This document shows positions 48,868 to 60,703 of a stretch of DNA of 64,000 nt, in pieces. The notes under the pieces were generated by a model. That model was not told the DNA's origin. It searched no databases and saw only the letters and a list, made by a program, of their open reading frames with translations. The stretch is from Ptiloglossa arizonensis (lineage: Eukaryota > Arthropoda > Insecta > Hymenoptera > Colletidae), in contig NW_027478873.1 in assembly GCF_051014685.1 (NCBI RefSeq), positions 310,001-374,000 of the forward strand. The letters are read 5' to 3'. A program made the position numbers and the translations under genes. The first letter of the stretch is position 1; every line of letters begins with the position of its first letter.

Positions 48868-51800
48868 AACTCCCATATCTCGGGAACGGATTGACGAACA
48901 AGAGAAATTCCTGCTGCATCTGAAAGCAGAAAGTCGCCCGCTTACAACGGTATGTGTATTTTTCACCTAGGCCATTGTAGTTACTGGTTTCGAGTATCAG
49001 ACTTGCGAAAATTTTGATGGTTTCTCAACCATTCCTTAACTTCAATCTCCCATATCTCGCGAACGGATTGACGTACTCGAGAAATTCCTGTTGCATCCGA
49101 AAGTAGAAACTCGCCCGATTACGATGGTGTGTGTGCTTTTCCCCTAAGCCATTCCAGTTATAGGTTTCGAGTATCAGACCAGCGAAAATTTTGACGGTTT
49201 CTCAACCATTACTTAACTTCGAACTCCCATATCTCGCGAGCGGATTGATGGATCCGAAAAATTCCTGTTGCATCTCTAAGTAGAAACTCGCCCGATTGCA
49301 ACGGTACGTGTTCTTATCCCCTAGACCATTACAGTTATTCGTTTCTAGCATCGGAATTGCGAAAATTTTGATGGTTTCACAACCGACTCTTAACTCCAAA
49401 CTCCCGTATCTCGCGAACGGATTGACGAACTCGAGAAATTCCTGTTGCATGTGAAAGTAGAAACTCGCCCGATAGCAACGGTATGTGTTCTTTTCCCCTA
49501 GGCAATTCCAGTTATTCGTTTCTAGCATCAGAATTGCGAAAATATTGTTGGTTTCTCAACCGTCTCTTAACGCCAAACTCCCATTTCTCGCGAACGGATT
49601 GACGAACTCGAGAAATTCCTGTTGCATCAGAAAGTAGAAACTCGCCCGATTACAACGGTATGTGTATTTTTCCCCTGGGTATTTGTAGTTATTGGTTTCG
49701 AGTATCAGACTTGCGAAGATTTTGGTGCTTTCTCGACCATTCCTTAACTTCAAACTCCCACATCTCGCGAACGGATTGACGATCTGATGTAATTCCTGTT
49801 GCATCTGAGAGTAGTAACTCGCCCGATTACAACCGTGTGTGTGCTTTTCCCCTAGTCCATTCCAGTTATTCGTTTCTAGCATCAGAATTGCGAAAATTAT
49901 GATGGTCTCTCAACCGTCTCTTAACTCCAAACTCCCATATCTCGCGAACGGATTGACGAACTCGAGAAATTCCTGTTGCATCTGAAAGCAGAAACTCGCC
50001 CGATTACAATGGTATGTGTATTTTTGCCCTAGGTCATAGTAGTTATTGGTTTCGAGTATCAGACATGCGAAAACTTTGATGGTTTCTCAACCATTCCTTA
50101 ACTTCACACTCCCATATCTCTCGAACGGATTGACGAAATCGAGAAATTCCTGCTGCATCTGAAAGCAGAAAGTCGCCCGATTACAACGGTATGTGTATTT
50201 TTCACATAGGCCATTATAGTTATTGGTTTCGAGTATCAGACTTGCGAGAGTTTTCATGGTTTCTCAACCATTCCTTAACTTCAAACTCCGACATCTCGCG
50301 AACGGATTGACTAACTGGAGAAATTCCCGTTGCATCTGAAAGTAGAAACACGCCCGATTACAATGGTGTGTGTTCTTTTCCCCTAGGCCATTCCAGTTAT
50401 TGGTTTCGAGTATCAGAATTGCGAAAATGTTGATGGTTTCTCAACCATTCCTTAATTTCAAACTCCCATACCCCGCCTACGGATTGACGGACTCGAGAAA
50501 TTCCTGTTGCATCTGAAAGCAGAAACTCGCACGATTACAACGCTATGTGTATAAATGCCCTACGAAATAGTAGTTATTGGTTTCGAGTATCAGACTTGCG
50601 AAAATTTTGATGGCTTCTCAACCATTCCTTAACTTCAAACTCCCAAATCTCGCGAACGGATTGGCGAACTCGAGAAATTCCTGTTGCATCTGGAAGCAGA
50701 ACCTCGCCCGATTACACTGGTATGTGTATTTTTGCCCTAGGCCATAGTAGTTATTGGTTTCGAGTGTCGGACTTGCGAAAATTTTGATGGTTCCTCAACC
50801 ATTCCTTAACTTCAAATTCCCATATCTCGCGAACGGATTGACGAACTCGAGATATTCCTATTGCGTCTGAAAGTAGAAGCTCGCCCGATTACAATGGTGT
50901 GTGTACTTTTACCCTAGGCCATTCCAGTTATTGGTTTCGTGTATCAGACTTGCGAGAGTTTTCATGGTTTCTCAACCATTCCTTAACTTCAAACTCCGAC
51001 ATCTCGCGAACGGATTGACTAACTGGAGAAATTCCCGTTGCATCTGAAAGTAGAACCTCGCCCGATTACAATGGTATTTGTATTTTTGCCCTAGGCCATA
51101 GTAGTTATTGGTTTCGAATGTCAGACTTGCGAAAACTTTGATGGTTCCTCAACCATTCCTTAACTTCAAACTCCCATATCTCGCGAATGGATTGACGAAC
51201 TCGAGAAATTCCTGCTGCATCTGAAAGTAGAAACTCGCTCGATTACAAAGGTGTGTGTACTTTTCCCCTAGGGCATTCCAGTTATAGGTTTCGAGTATCA
51301 GACCAGCGAATATTTTGATGGTTTCTCAATCATTCCTTAACTTCAAACTGTATTACCTCGCGAACGGATTGACGAACGCGAGAAATTCCTGTTGCATCTG
51401 AAAGTAGAAACTCGCCCGATTGCAAGGGTATGTGTATTTTTCCCCTAGGCCATTGAAGTTATTGGTTTAGAGTATCAGACTTACGAAAATTTTGATGGTT
51501 TCTCAACCATTCCTTAACTTCAAACTCCCATATCTCGCGAACGGTTTGACGAACTCGAGAAATTCCTGTTGCATCTGAAAGTAGAAACTCGCCCGATTAC
51601 AAATGTGTGTGTATTTTTCCCCTAGGCCTTTGTAGTTACTGGTTTCGAGTATGAGACATGCGAAAATTTTGTTGGTTCCTCAACGATTCCTTAACTTCAA
51701 ACTCCCATTCCTCGCGAACGGATTGGCGAACTCGAGAAATTCCTGTTGAATCTAAAAGTGGAAACTCGCCCGATTACAATGGTGTTTGTACTTTTCCCCT

Positions 51801-52761
51801 AGGCCATTCCAGTTATTGGTTTCGAGTATCAGACTTGCGAAAATTTTGATGGTTTCTCAACGATTCCTTAACTTCAAACTCCCACATCTCGCGAACGGAA
51901 TGACGAACTCGACTATGTCCTGTTGCATCCGAAAGCAGAAACTCGTCCAATTACAACGGTATGAGTATTTTTGCCCTGGGCCATAGTAGTTCTTGGTTTC
52001 GAGTATCAGACTTGCGAAAATTTTGATGGTTTCTCAAGCATTCCTTAACTTCAAACTCCCATATCTCGCGAACGGATTGACGAACTCGATTATTTCCTGT
52101 TGCATCTGAAAGTAGAAAGTCGTCCAATTACAACGGTATGAGTATTTTTCCCCTAGGCCATTCCAGTTATTGGTTTCGAGTATCAGACTTGCGAAAATTT
52201 TGATGGTTTCTCAACGATTCCTTAACTTCAAACTCCCACATCTCGCGAACGGAATGACGAACTCGACTATGTCCTGTTGCATCTGAAAGCAGAAACTCGT
52301 CCAATTACAACGGTATGAGTATTTTTGCCCTGGGCCATAGTAGTTCTTGGTTTCGAGTATCAGACTTGCGAAAATTTTGATGGTTTCTCAAGCATTCCTT
52401 AACTTCAAACTCCCATATCTCGCGAACGGATTGACGAACTCGATTATTTCCTGTTGAATCTGAAAGTAGAAAGTCGTCCAATTACAACGGTATGAGTATT
52501 TTTCCCCTAGGCCATTGTAGTTATTGGTTTCGAGTATCAGACTTGCGAAAATTTTGATGGTTTCTCAACCATTCCTTAACTTCAAACTCCCATATCTCGC
52601 GAACGGATTGACGAACTCGAGAAATTCCTCTTGCATCTGAAAGTAGAAACTCGCCCGATTACAAAGGTATGTGTATTTTTCCCCTAGGCCATAGTAGTTA
52701 TTGGTCTCGAGTATCAGTCTTGCGAAAATTTTTATGGTTTCTCAACCATTCCTTAACTTCA
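48868..52761 (+). repeat. 22-mer HOR (3,894 bp), unit 2
   Basis: Copy of the preceding unit. By eye I found about five single-base differences: CCGAAAGTAG against CCGAAAATAG, TTCCCGTTGC against TTCCAGTTGC, CCTCAACC against CCTCAAAC, CGAACGGATTGG against CGAACGCATTGG, and GTTGAATCTG against GTTGCATCTG. That is more than 99.8% identity over 3.9 kb. Confidence 0.88.
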
Positions 52762-53696
52762 AACTCCCATATCTCGCGAACGGATTGACGAACTCGAGAA
52801 ATTCCTGTTGCATCTTAAAGTAGAATCTCGCGCGATTACAAAGGTATGTGTATTTTTCTCCTAGGCCATAGTAGTTATTGGTTTCGAGTAACAGACTTGC
52901 GATAATTTTGATGGTTTCCCAAGCATTCCTTAATTTCAAACTCACATATCTCGCGAACGGATTGACGAACTCGATAAATTCCTGTTGCATCTGAAAGTAG
53001 AAACTCGTCCGATTACAACGGTATGTGTGTTTTTGCCTTAGGCCATTGTAGTTATTGGTTTCGAGTGTCAGACTTGCGAAAATTGTGATTGTTTCTCAAC
53101 CGTTCCTTAACTTCAAACTCCCATATCTCGCGAACGGATTGACGAGCTCGAGAAATTCCTGTTGCATCTGAAAGTAGAAACTCGCCCGATTACAAAGGTA
53201 TGTGTATTTTTCCCCTAGGCCATAGTAGTTATTGGTCTCGAGTATCAGTCTTGCGAAAATTTTTATGGTTTCTCAACCATTCCTTAACTTCAAACTCCCA
53301 TATCTCGCGAACGGATTGACGAACTCGAGAAATTCCTGTTGCATCTTAAAGTAGAATCTCGGGCGATTACAAAGGTATGTGTATTTTTCTCCTAGGCCAT
53401 AGTAGTTATTGGTTTCGAGTAACAGACTTGCGATAATTTTGATGGTTTCCCAAGCATTCCTTAATTTCAAACTCACATATCTCGCGAACGGATTGACGAA
53501 CTCGATAAATTCCTGTTGCATCTGAAAGTAGAAACTCGTCCGATTACAACGGTATGTGTGTTTTTGCCTTAGGCCATTGTAGTTATTGGTTTCGAGTGTC
53601 AGACTTGCGAAAATTGTGATTGTTTCTCAACCGTTCCTTAACTTCAAACTCCCATATCTCGCGAACGGATTGACGAGCTCGAGAAATTCCTGTTGC
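52635..53696 (+). repeat. Trimer duplication (2 x 531 bp)
   Basis: Three monomers repeat directly with a 531-bp period (unit 2 from about 53166). Both units have GAGTATCAGTCTTGCG, CATCTTAAAGTAGAATCTCG, GAGTAACAGACTTGCG and CCCAAGCATTCC. I noticed one difference, CTCGCGCGATT against CTCGGGCGATT. A further partial unit begins at 53697 and diverges after about one third of a monomer. The later copy near 60.6-61.1 kb has only one trimer. Confidence 0.82.
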
Positions 53697-56387
53697 ATCT
53701 GAAAGTAGAAACTCGCCCGATTACAAAGGTATGTGTATTTTTCCCCTAGGCCATAGTAGTTATTGGTTTCGAATGTCAGACTTGCGAAAATTTTGATGGT
53801 TTCTCAACCATACCTTAACTTCAAACGCCCATATCTCGCGAGCGGATTAATGAATCCGAAAAATTCCTGTTGCATCTGAAAGTAGAAACTCGCCCGATTG
53901 CAACGGTATGTGTTCTTTTCCCCTACGGCATTACAGTTATTCGTTTCTAGCATCAGAATTGCGAAAATTTTGTTGGTTTCTCAACCGTCTCTTAACTCCA
54001 AACTCCCATATCTCGCGAACGGATCGACGAACTCTAGAAATTCCTGTTGCATCTGAAAGCAGAAAGTCGCCCGCTTACAACGGTATGTGTATTTTTCACC
54101 TAGGCCATTGTAGTTACTGGTTTCGAGTATCAGACTTGCGATAATTTTGATGGTTTCTCAACCATTCCTTAACTTCAATCTCCCATATCTCGCGAACGGA
54201 TTGATTTACTCGAGAAATTCCTGTTGCATCCGAAAGTAGAAACTCGCCCGATTACAATGGTGTGTGTACTTTTCCCCTGGGCCATTCCAGTCATTGGTTT
54301 CGAGTATCAGACTTGCGAAAATTTTGATGTTTTCTCAACCATTCCGTAACTTCAAACTCCGATATTTCGCGAAAGGATTGACGAATCCGAAAAATTTCTG
54401 TTCCATCTGAAAGTAGAAACTCTCCCGATTACAAAGGTATGTGTTCTTTTCCCCTAGGCCATTCCAGTTATTCGTTTCTAGCATCAGAATTGCGAAAATT
54501 TTGATGGTTTCTCAACCGTCTCTTATCTCCAAACTCCCATATCTCGGGAACGGATTGACGAACAAGAGAAATTCCTGCTGCATCTGAAAGCAGAAAGTCG
54601 CCCGCTTACAACGGTATGTGTATTTTTCACCTAGGCCATTGTAGTTACTGGTTTCGAGTATCAGACTTGCGAAAATTTTGATGGTTTCTCAACCATTCCT
54701 TAACTTCAATCTCCCATATCTCGCGAACGGATTGATGTACTCGAGAAATTCCTGTTGCATCCGAAAGTAGAAACTCGCCCGATTACGATGGTGTGTGTGC
54801 TTTTCCCCTAAGCCATTCCAGTTATAGGTTTCGAGTATCAGACCAGCGAAAATTTTGACGGTTTCTCAACCATTACTTAACTTCGAACTCCCATATCTCG
54901 CGAACGGATTGACGAACTCGAGAAATTCCTGTTGCATCTGAAAGTAGAAACTCGCCCGATTACGGTGGTGTGTGGGCTTTTCCCCTAGGCCATTCCATTT
55001 ATAGGTTTCGAGTATCAGACCAGCGAAAATTTTGATGGTTTCTCAACCATTCCTTAACTTCAAACTCCCATATCTCGCGAGCGGATTGATGGATCCGAAA
55101 AATTCCTGTTGCATCTCTAAGTACAAACTCGCCCGATTGCAACGGTACGTGTTCTTATCCCCTAGACCATTACAGTTATTCGTTTCTAGCATCGGAATTG
55201 CGAAAATTTTGATGGTTTCACAACCGACTCTTAACTCCAAACTCCCGTATCTCGCGAACGGATTGACGAACTCGAGAAATTCCTGTTGCATGTGAAAGTA
55301 GAAACTCGCCCGATAGCAACGGTATGTGTTCTTTTCCCCTAGGCAATTCCAGTTATTCGTTTCTAGCATCAGAATTGCGAAAATATTGTTGGTTTCTCAA
55401 CCGTCTCTTAACGCCAAACTCCCATATCTCGCGAACGGATTGACGAACTCGAGAAATTCCTGTTGCATCTGAAAGTAGAAACTCGCCCGATTACAACGGT
55501 ATGTGTATTTTTCCCCTGGGTATTTGTAGTTATTGGTTTCGAGTATCAGACTTGCGAAGATTTTGGTGCTTTCTCGACCATTCCTTAACTTCAAACTCCC
55601 ACATCTCGCGAACGGATTGACGATCTGATGTAATTCCTGTTGCATCTGAGAGTAGAAACTCGCCCGATTACAAACGTGTGTGTGCTTTTCCCCTAGTCCA
55701 TTCCAGTTATTCGTTTCTAGCATCAGAATTGCGAAAATTATGATGGTCTCTCAACCGTCTCTTAACTCCAAACTCCCATATCTCGCGAACGGATTGACGA
55801 ACTCGAGAAATTCCTGTTGCATCTGAAAGCAGAAACTCGCCCGATTACAATGGTATGTGTATTTTTGCCCTAGGTCATAGTAGTTATTGGTTTCGAGTAT
55901 CAGACATGCGAAAACTTTGATGGCTTCTCAACCATTCCTTAACTTCACACTCCCATATCTCTCGAACGGATTGACGAAATCGAGAAATTCCTGCTGCATC
56001 TGAAAGCAGAAAGTCGCCCGATTACAACGGTATGTGTATTTTTCACATAGGCCATTGTAGTTATTGGTTTCGAGTATCAGACTTGCGAAAATTTTGATGG
56101 TTTCTCAACCATTCCTTAACTTCAATCTCCCATATCTCGCGGACGGATTGACGAACTCGAGGAATTCCTGTTGCATCTGAAAGTAGAAACACGCCCGATT
56201 ACAATGGTGTGTGTTCTTTTCCCCTAGGCCATTCCAGTTATTGGTTTCGAGTATCAGAATTGCGAAAATTTTGATGGTTTCTCAACCATTCCTTAACTTC
56301 AAACTACCATATCTCGCGAACGGACTGACAAACTCGAGAAATTCCTGTTGCATCTGAAAGCAGAAACTCGCCCGATTACAATGGTAT
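53163..56387 (+). repeat. Displaced 3.2-kb duplication, copy 1
   Basis: Repeats at 60597-63821 with an offset of 7,434 bp (42 x 177). Covers about 18 monomers including GGATTAATGAATCCG, TCCATTTATAGG and GGATTGATGGATCCG types. The edges are sharp: left at CCTGTTGC against CCTCTTGC, right at GGTATTTG against GGTATGTG. Confidence 0.85.
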
Positions 56388-58048
56388 TTGTATTTTTGCC
56401 CTAGGCCATAGTAGTTATTGGTTTCGAATGTCAGACTTGCGAAAACTTTGATGGTTCCTCAACCATTCCTTAACTTCAAACTCCCATATCTCGCGAATGG
56501 ATTGACGAACTCGAGAAATTCCTGCTGCATCTGAAAGTAGAAACTCGCTCGATTACAAAGGTGTGTGTACTTTTCCCCTAGGGCATTCCAGTTATAGGTT
56601 TCGAGTATCAGACCAGCGAATATTTTGATGGTTTCTCAATCATTCCTTAACTTCAAACTGTATTACCTCGCGAACGGATTGACGAACGCGAGAAATTCCT
56701 GTTGCATCTGAAAGTAGAAACTCGCCCGATTGCAAGGGTATGTGTATTTTTCCCCTAGGCCATTGAAGTTATTGGTTTAGAGTATCAGACTTACGAAAAT
56801 TTTGATGGTTTCTCAACCATTCCTTAACTTCAAACTCCCATATCTCGCGAACGGTTTGACGAACTCGAGAAATTCCTGTTGCATCTGAAAGTAGAAACTC
56901 GCCCGATTACAAATGTGTGTGTATTTTTCCCCTAGGCCTTTGTAGTTACTGGTTTCGAGTATGAGACATGCGAAAATTTTGTTGGTTCCTCAACGATTCC
57001 TTAACTTCAAACTCCCATTCCTCGCGAACGGATTGGCGAACTCGAGAAATTCCTGTTGAATCTAAAAGTGGAAACTCGCCCGATTACAATGGTGTTTGTA
57101 CTTTTCCCCTAGGCCATTCCAGTTATTGGTTTCGAGTATCAGACTTGCGAAAATTTTGATGGATTCTCAACGATTCCTTAACTTCAAACTCCCACATCTC
57201 GCGAACGGAATGACGAACTCGACTATGTCCTGTTGCATCCGAAAGCAGAAACTCGTCCAATTACAACGGTATGAGTATTTTTGCCCTGGGCCATAGTAGT
57301 TCTTGGTTTCGAGTATCAGACTTGCGAAAATTTTGATGGTTTCTCAAGCATTCCTTAACTTCAAACTCCCATATCTCGCGAACGGATTGACGAACTCGAT
57401 TATTTCCTGTTGCATCTGAAAGTAGAAAGTCGTCCAATTACAACGGTATGAGTATTTTTCCCCTAGGCCATTCCAGTTATTGGTTTCGAGTATCAGACTT
57501 GCGAAAATTTTGATGGTTTCTCAACGATTCCTTAACTTCAAACTCCCACATCTCGCGAACGGAATGACGAACTCGACTATGTCCTGTTGCATCTGAAAGC
57601 AGAAACTCGTCCAATTACAACGGTATGAGTATTTTTGCCCTGGGCCATAGTAGTTCTTGGTTTCGAGTATCAGACTTGCGAAAATTTTGATGGTTTCTCA
57701 AGCATTCCTTAACTTCAAACTCCCATATCTCGCGAACGGATTGACGAACTCGATTATTTCCTGTTGAATCTGAAAGTAGAAAGTCGTCCAATTACAACGG
57801 TATGAGTATTTTTCCCCTAGGCCATTGTAGTTATTGGTTTCGAGTATCAGACTTGCGAAAATTTTGATGGTTTCTCAACCATTCCTTAACTTCAAACTCC
57901 CATATCTCGCGAACGGATTGACGAACTCGAGAAATTCCTCTTGCATCTGAAAGTAGAAACTCGCCCGATTACAAAGGTATTTGTATTTTTCCCCTAGGCC
58001 ATTGTAGTTATTGCTTTGGAGTATCAGACATGCGAAAACTTTGATGGT
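55394..58048 (+). repeat. 15-mer HOR (2,655 bp), unit 1
   Basis: Exactly 15 x 177 bp, followed directly by a near-identical copy. The part from about 56387 on also matches 51077-52665 in the second 22-mer (offset 5,310 bp, 30 x 177). The final ~73 bp (57976-58048) are of a different origin; see the separate entry. Confidence 0.85.
57976..58048 (+). repeat. Region A-type patch at the 15-mer junction
   Basis: The end of this monomer reads GGTATTTGTATTTTTCCCC, CATTGTAGTTATTGCTTTGG, AGTATCAGACATGCG, AAAACTTTGATGG. This matches base for base the GGTATTTG/CATTGTAG monomer common in region A (for example 10442-10520) and is not found in other region C monomers. The corresponding place in unit 2 (about 60631-60703) has CATAGTAG, GGTCTCGAG and CAGTCTTGCG. 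Confidence 0.8.
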
Positions 58049-60703
58049 TTCTCAACCGTCTCTTAACGCCAAACTCCCATATCTCGCGAACGGATTGACG
58101 AACTCGAGAAATTCCTGTTGCATCTGAAAGTAGAAACTCGCCCGATTACAACGGTATGTGTATTTTTCCCCTGGGTATTTGTAGTTATTGGTTTCGAGTA
58201 TCAGACTTGCGAAGATTTTGGTGCTTTCTCGACCATTCCTTAACTTCAAACTCCCACATCTCGCGAACGGATTGACGATCTGATGTAATTCCTGTTGCAT
58301 CTGAGAGTAGAAACTCGCCCGATTACAAACGTGTGTGTGCTTTTCCCCTAGTCCATTCCAGTTATTCGTTTCTAGCATCAGAATTGCGAAAATTATGATG
58401 GTCTCTCAACCGTCTCTTAACTCCAAACTCCCATATCTCGCGAACGGATTGACGAACTCGAGAAATTCCTGTTGCATCTGAAAGCAGAAACTCGCCCGAT
58501 TACAATGGTATGTGTATTTTTGCCCTAGGTCATAGTAGTTATTGGTTTCGAGTATCAGACATGCGAAAACTTTGATGGCTTCTCAACCATTCCTTAACTT
58601 CACACTCCCATATCTCTCGAACGGATTGACGAAATCGAGAAATTCCTGCTGCATCTGAAAGCAGAAAGTCGCCCGATTACAACGGTATGTGTATTTTTCA
58701 CATAGGCCATTGTAGTTATTGGTTTCGAGTATCAGACTTGCGAAAATTTTGATGGTTTCTCAACCATTCCTTAACTTCAATCTCCCATATCTCGCGGACG
58801 GATTGACGAACTCGAGGAATTCCTGTTGCATCTGAAAGTAGAAACACGCCCGATTACAATGGTGTGTGTTCTTTTCCCCTAGGCCATTCCAGTTATTGGT
58901 TTCGAGTATCAGAATTGCGAAAATTTTGATGGTTTCTCAACCATTCCTTAACTTCAAACTACCATATCTCGCGAACGGACTGACAAACTCGAGAAATTCC
59001 TGTTGCATCTGAAAGCAGAAACTCGCCCGATTACAATGGTATTTGTATTTTTGCCCTAGGCCATAGTAGTTATTGGTTTCGAATGTCAGACTTGCGAAAA
59101 CTTTGATGGTTCCTCAACCATTCCTTAACTTCAAACTCCCATATCTCGCGAATGGATTGACGAACTCGAGAAATTCCTGCTGCATCTGAAAGTAGAAACT
59201 CGCTCGATTACAAAGGTGTGTGTACTTTTCCCCTAGGGCATTCCAGTTATAGGTTTCGAGTATCAGACCAGCGAATATTTTGATGGTTTCTCAATCATTC
59301 CTTAACTTCAAACTGTATTACCTCGCGAACGGATTGACGAACGCGAGAAATTCCTGTTGCATCTGAAAGTAGAAACTCGCCCGATTGCAAGGGTATGTGT
59401 ATTTTTCCCCTAGGCCATTGAAGTTATTGGTTTAGAGTATCAGACTTACGAAAATTTTGATGGTTTCTCAACCATTCCTTAACTTCAAACTCCCATATCT
59501 CGCGAACGGTTTGACGAACTCGAGAAATTCCTGTTGCATCTGAAAGTAGAAACTCGCCCGATTACAAATGTGTGTGTATTTTTCCCCTAGGCCTTTGTAG
59601 TTACTGGTTTCGAGTATGAGACATGCGAAAATTTTGTTGGTTCCTCAACGATTCCTTAACTTCAAACTCCCATTCCTCGCGAACGGATTGGCGAACTCGA
59701 GAAATTCCTGTTGAATCTAAAAGTGGAAACTCGCCCGATTACAATGGTGTTTGTACTTTTCCCCTAGGCCATTCCAGTTATTGGTTTCGAGTATCAGACT
59801 TGCGAAAATTTTGATGGATTCTCAACGATTCCTTAACTTCAAACTCCCACATCTCGCGAACGGAATGACGAACTCGACTATGTCCTGTTGCATCCGAAAG
59901 CAGAAACTCGTCCAATTACAACGGTATGAGTATTTTTGCCCTGGGCCATAGTAGTTCTTGGTTTCGAGTATCAGACTTGCGAAAATTTTGATGGTTTCTC
60001 AAGCATTCCTTAACTTCAAACTCCCATATCTCGCGAACGGATTGACGAACTCGATTATTTCCTGTTGCATCTGAAAGTAGAAAGTCGTCCAATTACAACG
60101 GTATGAGTATTTTTCCCCTAGGCCATTCCAGTTATTGGTTTCGAGTATCAGACTTGCGAAAATTTTGATGGTTTCTCAACGATTCCTTAACTTCAAACTC
60201 CCACATCTCGCGAACGGAATGACGAACTCGACTATGTCCTGTTGCATCTGAAAGCAGAAACTCGTCCAATTACAACGGTATGAGTATTTTTGCCCTGGGC
60301 CATAGTAGTTCTTGGTTTCGAGTATCAGACTTGCGAAAATTTTGATGGTTTCTCAAGCATTCCTTAACTTCAAACTCCCATATCTCGCGAACGGATTGAC
60401 GAACTCGATTATTTCCTGTTGAATCTGAAAGTAGAAAGTCGTCCAATTACAACGGTATGAGTATTTTTCCCCTAGGCCATTGTAGTTATTGGTTTCGAGT
60501 ATCAGACTTGCGAAAATTTTGATGGTTTCTCAACCATTCCTTAACTTCAAACTCCCATATCTCGCGAACGGATTGACGAACTCGAGAAATTCCTCTTGCA
60601 TCTGAAAGTAGAAACTCGCCCGATTACAAAGGTATGTGTATTTTTCCCCTAGGCCATAGTAGTTATTGGTCTCGAGTATCAGTCTTGCGAAAATTTTTAT
60701 GGT
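58049..60703 (+). repeat. 15-mer HOR (2,655 bp), unit 2
   Basis: Second copy of the 15-mer, starting inside a monomer at GTCTCTTAACGCC. I saw almost no differences from unit 1 apart from the patch at the end of unit 1. Confidence 0.85.
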
